A stretch of 10,793 nucleotides of DNA from Mayfieldus sp038317345 (GTDB lineage Bacteria; Actinomycetota; Thermoleophilia; Solirubrobacterales; 70-9). The first letter of the stretch is position 1; each line of letters starts with the position of its first letter. A program made the position numbers and the translations under genes. The stretch is taken from the NCBI GenBank assembly GCA_038317345.1, contig JBBQBH010000074.1, positions 1-10,793 of the forward strand, read 5' to 3'. Of this stretch, positions 6,117 to 10,793 are shown one piece after another. Below the pieces are notes generated by a model, which saw nothing but the letters and a program-made list of their open reading frames with translations, did not search any database and was not told where the DNA came from.

Positions 6117-7016
6117 TCACACCCGCAGGAAGCGGCGCAGCGTGATCCCGCTGCCGATCGCCGAGACGACGATCGCGGAGCAGAACAGGATCCCGACCAG
6201 CAACGGGAACGACATCGTGTTCAGGGCCGAGAACAGGGGACTGCTGGAGAGGGGGTCGACGATCGTCACCTTGCCCAGCCACAGAATCAGTATGGCGGCC
6301 ACCCCGCCGACAAAGCCGACGACCATTCCCTCGAGCATGAACGGCCAGCGGATGAACCATCGGGTCGCGCCGACCAGGCGCATTACCTCCACCTCGCGCC
6401 GGCGCGAGTAGATCGAGAGCCGGATCGTGTTTCCGACCAGCATCAGCGAGGCGGCCACCAGCAGCGCCGTGAGGATCGTCAGCACGATCTTCAGCGAGCT
6501 GGTCACCTGCTCGATCTTCTGCGCCTCTTGGCGCGAGTCCTTGACGGTCTCGATGATCGGGCTGATCGGGCGCGCGGTGCCGCTCGCGTCGGACGGCGTC
6601 AGCTCATTGTGAATGGCGTCGAGGTTGCCAGCGTCGTCGGGCTTGACGTCGAAGGATGCGGGCAGCGGGTTGCTGCTCAGCTCCTTGAGCACGTTTGGGT
6701 CCCTGAGCCGACCGGAGAGGATCTTCAGTGCCTCCGCCTTGGAGACGAACGCGGCCGACTTGACGTGCGGAAGGCCCTCGATCTTGGTCTGCAGCGCATT
6801 GATCTCGCCCTGCGTGGCGTCGTCGTAGAGGAAGATCTTCAGCTCGAGTTGGTTGCGGACCTCGGCGCTCTTGCTCTGCGCGACCTGGAAGATCGGGATC
6901 AGGACGCCCAGCAGAACGACGGTGACGACCGTGGTCACGATCGCCGCCACGCTCGGCGCGGCGTTGCGGCGCAGGGCCCGGGCGGCCTCCCGGATGAAGA
7001 ACCAGATGCGTCCCAT
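6117..7016 (-). CDS. ftsX: FtsX, cell-division ABC transporter-like permease
   Basis: FtsX is the membrane half of the FtsEX complex, which at the septum passes ATP-driven shape changes to peptidoglycan hydrolases outside. The 299-residue protein has the family layout: a short cytoplasmic start with basic REAARALRR; TM1 at about 21-45; an extracellular domain (46-173) that would contact hydrolases or their adaptors; TM2 about 174-196; the cytoplasmic coupling loop IYSRRREVEVMRLVGATRWFIRWPF (202-226); TM3 about 227-250; and TM4 about 270-290, ending in RRFLRV. The coupling loop is the clearest FtsX signature. The start codon overlaps the ftsE stop by one base (TGATG), the tight coupling typical of ftsEX. 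Confidence 0.96.
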   Translation of the reverse strand: MGRIWFFIREAARALRRNAAPSVAAIVTTVVTVVLLGVLIPIFQVAQSKSAEVRNQLELKIFLYDDATQGEINALQTKIEGLPHVKSAAFVSKAEALKILSGRLRDPNVLKELSSNPLPASFDVKPDDAGNLDAIHNELTPSDASGTARPISPIIETVKDSRQEAQKIEQVTSSLKIVLTILTALLVAASLMLVGNTIRLSIYSRRREVEVMRLVGATRWFIRWPFMLEGMVVGFVGGVAAILILWLGKVTIVDPLSSSPLFSALNTMSFPLLVGILFCSAIVVSAIGSGITLRRFLRV

Positions 7017-7852
7017 CAGATCAGCTCGTCAACTTCGCCGTTGGTGGCGCCCTCGGGCCCGACGCCCATCTCGGCGCGCATCCGCATGCCGAACTCGTTC
7101 GTCGACTCCTCGTAGCCGCCGGCGGTCTCGTCGCGGACGATGCGCCCCTCGTAGAGCTCGACCACGCGGCGGCGCATCTTGTCGACCATCTCGCGGTCGT
7201 GGGTGACGACGAGGACGGTGGTGCCCGTTCGATTGATCCGATAGAGCAGCTGCATGATCCCGATCGAGGTGACCGGGTCGATGTTGCCGCTCGGTTCGTC
7301 GGCAAGCAGCAGCGGCGGGTGGTTGACGAAGGCGCGCGCAACCGAGACGCGCTGCTGCTCACCGCCGGAGAGCTGGTCGGGATAGCTGTGAACCTTGGTC
7401 GACAGCCCGACCAGGCGCAGCGTCTCGGGCACCTTCTCGCGGATCTCGGCTCGGCCCGCGCCAATCACCTGGAGCGCGTAGGCGACGTTGTCGTAGACCG
7501 TGCGATTGGGCAGCAGCTTGAAGTCCTGGAACACGGTCCCGATGTTGCGGCGCAGCAGCGGGATCTTCTTCTCCGACAGGGTGCCGATGCTGCGCCCCGC
7601 GATCCGCACCTCGCCCTCGGTCGGGTCGAGCTCGCGAATCAGAAGCTTGATCAGGGTCGACTTGCCACAACCGGTCGGGCCGACCAGGAACACGAAGTCC
7701 CCCCGCCCGACCGTCAGCGAGACTCGCTCCAGCGCGAGGTGGCCACCCGGGTAGACCTTGGTGACGTCGTCGAGCTCGATGATCGGCGCCGGGCCACGGC
7801 GCATCGGGGCCGGCTCATGGGCCCCGTTCCGATTCCTACGCAATCTCGCCAT
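7016..7852 (-). CDS. ftsE: FtsE, cell-division ATP-binding protein
   Basis: FtsE is the ATPase of FtsEX, acting on the inner face of the membrane at the division site. The ABC motifs are complete: Walker A GPTGCGKST (58-66), Q-loop VFQDFKLL (107-114), signature LSGGEQQR (161-168), Walker B LLLADE with Glu186, and H-loop His218 in VVTHD. The NIGTVFQDFKLLPNRTVYDNVA block is typical of FtsE. At 278 residues it is longer than the usual 220-230: about 22 extra at the N-terminus (basic, MARLRRNRNG) and about 35 at the C-terminus (GGYEESTNEFGMRMRAEMG, then acidic to VDELI). ATG 7852 has no Shine-Dalgarno; Met17 (7804) also lacks one, so the N-terminal extension is less certain than the C-terminal one. 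It is the first gene of the ftsE-ftsX-ctpA-rnr-smpB run. Confidence 0.95.
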   Translation of the reverse strand: MARLRRNRNGAHEPAPMRRGPAPIIELDDVTKVYPGGHLALERVSLTVGRGDFVFLVGPTGCGKSTLIKLLIRELDPTEGEVRIAGRSIGTLSEKKIPLLRRNIGTVFQDFKLLPNRTVYDNVAYALQVIGAGRAEIREKVPETLRLVGLSTKVHSYPDQLSGGEQQRVSVARAFVNHPPLLLADEPSGNIDPVTSIGIMQLLYRINRTGTTVLVVTHDREMVDKMRRRVVELYEGRIVRDETAGGYEESTNEFGMRMRAEMGVGPEGATNGEVDELI

Positions 7853-7928
7853 GCAGGACGCAACAGGCTAGAGAGCCGGGTGATGCGGTTTCGCAGGAAG
7901 CCGTTCAGTGGCAGGAATCCTGCAGGAA
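7853..7928. repeat. GCAGGA repeats and nested palindromes upstream of ftsE
   Basis: GCAGGA occurs four times in the 100-bp gap before ftsE (7853, 7893, 7911, 7922); the last three read GCAGGAA. Two perfect palindromes overlap: GCAGGAATCCTGC (7911-7923) and TCCTGCAGGA (7918-7927). Clustered dyad symmetry in a promoter region is what a repressor or activator site would look like, but I recognise no known operator. Confidence 0.4.
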
Positions 7929-7935
7929 ACAGAAT

Positions 7936-7952
7936 GCGCAGCTTTGCAGCGC
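7936..7952 (-). terminator. Terminator-like hairpin after the split transketolase
   Basis: Right after the stop codon of the C-terminal transketolase subunit, the minus strand reads GCGCTGCAAAGCTGCGC, which folds into a stem with one T-T mismatch and an AAA loop. It is followed by ATTCTGTTTCC, a moderately T-rich stretch. It would separate the transketolase pair from ftsE. Confidence 0.35.
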
Positions 7953-7953
7953 C

Positions 7954-8943
7954 CTAGCTGCCGTGGATCGGGGGGTGCGAGACGATCGGCTTCTTGATCA
8001 TCGCCTCACGCGCCCGATCGGCGATCCCCGAAGCGGTGAGGCCGAAGTGCTCCATGCAGGCCTCGGCGGTTCCGGAAACCCCGAATTCGTCACCCATACC
8101 CAGCGCGAAGATCGGCACCGGATGTTCCTCTGCCGCCACCTCGCGCACCGCATCAGCCAGGCCACCGACCACGCGGTGCTCCTCAGCCGTGACCGCGACG
8201 CCGGTCTTGGCCAGCGACTGCAGCACCGCCTCGGAGTCGAGCGGCTTGATGATCGAGACGTTGACCACCTCCGCCTCGATCCCGTCCTCGCGGGCGAGCA
8301 CATCGGCGGCTTCCACCCCGCGCCAGACCATGTGGCCGCAGACGAAGATCGAAATGTCCTTGCCCTCGCGCAGCACGTCGACTCCGTTGCCCAGTGTCTC
8401 CGGGATCTCGTCGTAGACGATCGGGGTCGCCGGCCGGCCAAAACGCATGTACATCGGCTCGTCGAAGCGCTCGTAGGAATCGATCACAGCCGCGTATGCC
8501 TGGTTGTAGTCGGCGGGGACGACCACCTGCATGCGCGGCATCGCCCGCATCAGGGCGATGTCCTCGATCATCTGGTGCGTGGCGCCGTCCTCGCCCAACG
8601 ACACGCCACCGTGGCTGGCGCCGATCCGCACCTTGAGGCGGTTGTGGGCGATCCCCACCCGCACCTGGTCATAGGAGCGGGCGGTCGCGAAGATCGCGAA
8701 GGTCGAGGCGTAGGGAACCTTCCCCGTGGCCGCGAGCCCGCAGCTCATCGACATCATCCCTGCCTCGGCGGCGCCGCAGTTGAAGAAGCGCTCGGGGAAC
8801 TTCTTGCCGAACTTGATCGACTGCGTGGAGACGGCGAGGTCGGCGTCGAGGGCGACGACGTCCTCGTGGCGCTCGCCGAGCTCGACCAGCGCGTCGCCGT
8901 AGGCCTGGCGGGTCGCAATCGGCTCGGTCTTGGCCTCAGCCAT
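7954..8943 (-). CDS. Transketolase, C-terminal subunit (split form)
   Basis: With its partner upstream, this subunit should form a ThDP-dependent transketolase that moves two-carbon ketol units between sugar phosphates in the cytoplasm. The 329-residue protein contains the pyrimidine-binding domain: DADLAVSTQSIKFGKKFPERFFNCGAAEAGMM, with Glu60 as the conserved cofactor-activating glutamate, SFAIF-type STFAIF (80-85), and SHGGVSLGEDGATHQ (110-124). The transketolase C domain follows (about 190-315), with VTAEEH (251-256). ATG 8943 is preferred because GGAGGGG lies six bases upstream; ATG 8964 in the same frame lacks a good site. The start overlaps the partner's stop region by eight bases, indicating translational coupling. 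A DXS-like or specialised pentulose-phosphate enzyme is possible; the split architecture does not settle the substrate. Confidence 0.92.
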   Translation of the reverse strand: MAEAKTEPIATRQAYGDALVELGERHEDVVALDADLAVSTQSIKFGKKFPERFFNCGAAEAGMMSMSCGLAATGKVPYASTFAIFATARSYDQVRVGIAHNRLKVRIGASHGGVSLGEDGATHQMIEDIALMRAMPRMQVVVPADYNQAYAAVIDSYERFDEPMYMRFGRPATPIVYDEIPETLGNGVDVLREGKDISIFVCGHMVWRGVEAADVLAREDGIEAEVVNVSIIKPLDSEAVLQSLAKTGVAVTAEEHRVVGGLADAVREVAAEEHPVPIFALGMGDEFGVSGTAEACMEHFGLTASGIADRAREAMIKKPIVSHPPIHGS

Positions 8944-9931
8944 CGGTCGCCCCTCCGTCGCCATCGTCGCTGGCCGCCAGCGCCTCGGTCTGCTCGGTTA
9001 GCCGCGCCTCGAGCTCCTTCATCGCCTCCTCCGCATGTTCCTGGGAGGGCGGCTTTCCGTGGAAGCCGAAGCGATCCTCCATGAAGGAGACGCCGCGTCC
9101 CTTCTTGGTCTGGCAGACGATCGCTGCGGGCCTGCGCAGCGTGCGGCTGCGCTCCAGCGCCTCGACTATCGCGCCCATGTCGTGCCCGTCGATCTCGATC
9201 GAGTCCCAACCGAAGGCCTCGAACTTGGCGCGCACGTCACCGGTGTCCATGACCTCCTCGGTGGTGCCGTCGGTCTGCAGGTGGTTGTAGTCGACGATCG
9301 CGGTCAGGTTGGGGACCTTGTAATGGGCGGCGGCCGCGGCCCCCTCCCAGCTCTCCCCCTCCTGGATGTCGCCGTCGGACATCAGCGTGAAGGCCTGCGC
9401 CGTCTCGTGCAGCCCGTCGAGGCGCAGCGCGAGGCAGATCCCGACGGCCATCGAAAGACCCTGCCCCAGCGAACCGGTGGAGACCTCGATGCCCGGCGTG
9501 CGGGTCATGTCCGGGTGACCCTGAAGGTGCGAGCCGATCTGGCGCAGGCCCATCAGGTCCTTGTGCGGGAAGTAGCCGTGCTCGGCCAGCGCCGCGTACT
9601 GGATCGGCGCCGCGTGGCCCTTGCTGAGAACGAATCGGTCCCGCTCCGGCCAGGCCGGATTCTTCGGATCGTGGCGCAGGACCCGGTAGTAGAGAGCGGT
9701 GACGATGTCGGCGGCCGACAGCGAGGAGTCGAGATGGCCGGACTTGGCGACCGCCAGCATGCGGACGCAGTTGATCCGCAGCACGGTCGCGTAGCGCTCC
9801 AGCTCAGCGATCGAGGGCTGCTCGCCCGCAGCGGGCGGCTGCGGTATCGGATCGGGTACCGGCTTCAGGTGCACGTTGCGGCTCCCCCGCTCGTCCGGCT
9901 CAGGGCCGGTCAGGCTAGCAATGGAGGACAT
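8936..9931 (-). CDS. Transketolase, N-terminal (ThDP pyrophosphate-binding) subunit
   Basis: This is the N-terminal half of a split transketolase. After a non-conserved lead of about 38 residues come the family motifs: SGHLDSSLSAADIVTALYY (64-82), DRFVLSKGHAAPIQYAAL (98-115), SHLQGHPDM (134-142), and EVSTGSLGQGLSMAVG (149-164). The ThDP/metal signature is SDGDIQEGESWEGAAAAAHYKVPNLTAIVDYN (185-216). KKGRGVSFME (276-285) follows. Histidines in SGH, KGH and GHP correspond to cofactor and substrate contacts in known transketolases. The acidic, Gly-rich tail is not conserved. ATG 9931 gives 331 residues but has no Shine-Dalgarno. GTG 9874 has GGGGGAG seven bases upstream and would give 312 residues without losing any domain. 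It overlaps the next subunit gene. Confidence 0.93.
   Translation of the reverse strand: MSSIASLTGPEPDERGSRNVHLKPVPDPIPQPPAAGEQPSIAELERYATVLRINCVRMLAVAKSGHLDSSLSAADIVTALYYRVLRHDPKNPAWPERDRFVLSKGHAAPIQYAALAEHGYFPHKDLMGLRQIGSHLQGHPDMTRTPGIEVSTGSLGQGLSMAVGICLALRLDGLHETAQAFTLMSDGDIQEGESWEGAAAAAHYKVPNLTAIVDYNHLQTDGTTEEVMDTGDVRAKFEAFGWDSIEIDGHDMGAIVEALERSRTLRRPAAIVCQTKKGRGVSFMEDRFGFHGKPPSQEHAEEAMKELEARLTEQTEALAASDDGDGGATDG
8950..8956 (-). promoter_or_regulatory. Ribosome-binding site deciding the start of the C-terminal transketolase subunit
   Basis: GGAGGGG, six bases before ATG 8943, lies inside the end of the upstream subunit gene. It favours this start over ATG 8964. Confidence 0.7.
9882..9888 (-). 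promoter_or_regulatory. Possible ribosome-binding site for an alternative GTG start at 9874
   Basis: GGGGGAG lies seven bases before GTG 9874 inside the N-terminal transketolase frame. No comparable site precedes ATG 9931, so the shorter product may be the real one. Confidence 0.4.
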
Positions 9932-10064
9932 GGAGCGGAAGGTGGTTCACAGGGTGCTCGTGCCTGAGCCTACGAGTCCTGACGGACATCGGTGAGACCA
10001 GGCGATGGCGCAGTTTGCGCGGAAAGTTGCCGCCGGCGGGGGACGACTCCGCGATCATGGGGCA
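9932..10064. promoter_or_regulatory. Divergent intergenic region between transketolase and lipoprotein genes
   Basis: Promoters for both directions must lie in these 133 bases unless the genes are read from further away. I see a small hairpin, GCGCA-GTT-TGCGC (10008-10020), but no convincing -35/-10 pair on either strand. Confidence 0.35.
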
Positions 10065-10331
10065 ATGAGACGAATTGCTGTGATCGCCGCGCTGTTCGCG
10101 GCATTGGCGCTCGCCGCCTGCGGCTCCGACAACAGCTCCACCACGGCCACCACTCAGGCACAAACGTCGACGGCCACCACGACGGTGACCGATACCGATG
10201 CCACGACGACCGCCACCCCGACGGCGCCGCAAAGCGCCACGATCCCCAGCAATGGCGCCCCGGACTCCGGGATCAGCACCAGGCCCGGCGGCCCGGGGAA
10301 CGGCGGCACCAGCGGCGGCGGCGGGTACTGA
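10065..10331 (+). CDS. Small Thr/Ser-rich lipoprotein, function unknown
   Basis: I do not recognise this 88-residue protein beyond its export signal. It has basic MRRIAV, a hydrophobic stretch AALFAALALA, and lipobox LAAC with the lipidated cysteine at about residue 19. The mature part starts GSDNSSTTATTQAQTSTATTTVT and stays low in complexity: Thr/Ser/Ala first, then Pro/Gly (RPGGPGNGGTSGGGGY) to the end. Such a chain should be a disordered, surface-tethered linker. ATG 10065 is preferred over the in-frame upstream ATG 10005 because the signal peptide begins there, although the ribosome site is poor (GGGG only two bases away). It is the only plus-strand gene in the window and ends three bases from the convergent membrane-protein stop. 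Confidence 0.75.
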   Translation: MRRIAVIAALFAALALAACGSDNSSTTATTQAQTSTATTTVTDTDATTTATPTAPQSATIPSNGAPDSGISTRPGGPGNGGTSGGGGY

Positions 10332-10334
10332 GCC

Positions 10335-10793
10335 TCACTTCAGCAGTGGCACGCTGAAGTCGTTGTAGTACCAGAGCGCGCTCGTGTACCAGAGCACGGC
10401 GACCAGGGTGACCAGGAGGCCGCCGGCCAGCGGCAGCGTCCAACCGGGGAGGCGCTTGGAGCGCACGATCGTCACCTTGGCCGCGAAGGCCCCGTAGACA
10501 AAGCTGCCGGCGATCGAATGCACGGCGATGCGCGCGTCAAAGGTCTGCACCCCGTAGGCGCGCATGCAGTGGTAGGCGATCGGCAGGGAGACCAGGATCG
10601 CCGCCACACCGGCGAGGCGGTGCAGCGGCGGCAGCCAGCCCGGGCGCGGCCTGGCGCGCGGCAGCTTGCCGTAGATCCAGGTCGCCGAGAGGAGTTGGAA
10701 TCCGGCCAGGCCGAGCACCACGGTCGCCAGCGTCGACTTCAGCGGCAGGGTGTCGGTCGCCGTCTTGCCGAACAGCGCCGTGCCGGAGTAGTC
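10335..10793 (-). CDS. Four-helix membrane protein, DUF6529-like, C-terminal 152 residues
   Basis: The frame is open to the right window edge, so the start is missing. The visible part begins DYSGTALFGKTATDTLPLKS and contains four likely membrane helices at about 19-42, 56-78, 88-110 and 117-139 of the fragment. Histidines sit at helix ends or inside helices: LHRLAG (H58), AYHCM (H75) and AVHSIAG (H92), followed by YGAFAAKVTIVRSKRLPGW and LWYTSALWYYND. From memory this matches the uncharacterised DUF6529 family. The histidine pattern resembles cytochrome b561-type haem ligation, but that function is inference. The GTG at 10721 is internal to a conserved stretch and is not the likely start. 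The gene converges on the small lipoprotein. Confidence 0.75.
   Translation of the reverse strand, partial: DYSGTALFGKTATDTLPLKSTLATVVLGLAGFQLLSATWIYGKLPRARPRPGWLPPLHRLAGVAAILVSLPIAYHCMRAYGVQTFDARIAVHSIAGSFVYGAFAAKVTIVRSKRLPGWTLPLAGGLLVTLVAVLWYTSALWYYNDFSVPLLK
10337..10360. terminator. Perfect 8-bp inverted repeat at the convergent gene ends
   Basis: ACTTCAGC (10337-10344) and GCTGAAGT (10353-10360) pair around an 8-base loop. The hairpin is six bases after the lipoprotein stop and inside the last codons of the convergent membrane-protein gene. It could end plus-strand transcription. There is no clear T-run, and it must also encode DFSVPLLK, so chance is possible. Confidence 0.35.

Noticed and set aside
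2200..6145. Plus-strand open frames opposite smpB, rnr and ctpA (for example 2200-3309, 3789-4682, 4781-6145)
   Set aside because: Antisense shadows of genes with clear families. Codons such as GAC/GTC in the real genes produce the Asp/Arg/Leu-rich antisense proteins, and no domain is recognisable.
7199..9967. Plus-strand open frames opposite ftsE and the transketolase genes (7199-7957, 7963-9084, 9035-9967)
   Set aside because: Same shadow effect; the minus-strand genes carry complete catalytic motifs throughout these spans.
10005..10064. N-terminal extension of the small lipoprotein from ATG 10005
   Set aside because: It would place 20 polar and basic residues before an otherwise ideal lipoprotein signal peptide that starts at ATG 10065.
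1..10793. CRISPR array, insertion sequence, tRNA gene or phage attachment site
   Set aside because: No regularly spaced repeats, transposase or integrase motifs, or tRNA cloverleaf were seen. The tmRNA 3' end, the usual attachment site, is outside the window.

Overview
This is a GC-rich bacterial chromosomal window that reads best as a high-GC actinobacterium, probably of the Thermoleophilia/Solirubrobacterales type. That placement is an inference from GC content, GTG starts, GC-biased third codon positions, tightly overlapping minus-strand genes, and lipoprotein and membrane families I associate with that group. It cannot be proved without a database search. Almost every gene is on the minus strand, so transcription runs from right to left. 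The only plus-strand gene is a small lipoprotein near the right end.

Layout from the right edge, in the direction of minus-strand transcription. (1) 10335-10793: the C-terminal part of a four-helix membrane protein with conserved histidines (DUF6529-like), cut by the window edge. It converges on a small plus-strand Thr/Ser-rich lipoprotein (10065-10331). (2) 7954-9931: a split transketolase, with an N-terminal ThDP subunit and a C-terminal pyrimidine-binding/transketolase-C subunit in overlapping frames, ending at a weak terminator-like hairpin. (3) 7852 down to 2641: a tightly packed run ftsE - ftsX - ctpA (S41 tail-specific protease) - rnr (compact RNase R) - smpB, with junctions that overlap by 1-4 bases or lie 2-10 bases apart. 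(4) 441-2540: a 699-residue protein with one membrane helix, very long charged Ala/Glu/Lys/Arg coiled coils, a Pro-rich hinge and a C-terminal ComEA-like helix-hairpin-helix domain. (5) 184-366: the 60-residue N-terminal stub of an ABC-transporter substrate-binding lipoprotein. (6) 1-163: the 5' part of the tmRNA gene (ssrA) on the minus strand, including pseudoknot 1, the resume codon and the tag reading frame (ADHEFALAA). The 3' half lies outside the window.

The central theme is trans-translation. tmRNA and SmpB rescue ribosomes stalled on non-stop mRNA, and RNase R is the nuclease known in E. coli to degrade those mRNAs. CtpA belongs to the Tsp/Prc family, whose E. coli member degrades proteins carrying the hydrophobic ssrA tag outside the cytoplasm. 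Rescue factors, an mRNA-disposal nuclease and a candidate tag-directed protease therefore sit in one locus, behind the FtsEX cell-division module. The unexplained member is the long coiled-coil/HhH membrane protein between smpB and ssrA; it is the best candidate here for something undescribed. The stub lipoprotein directly upstream of ssrA suggests a past rearrangement. There is no gene-free stretch longer than 300 bases, and I saw no CRISPR array, insertion sequence or tRNA gene.
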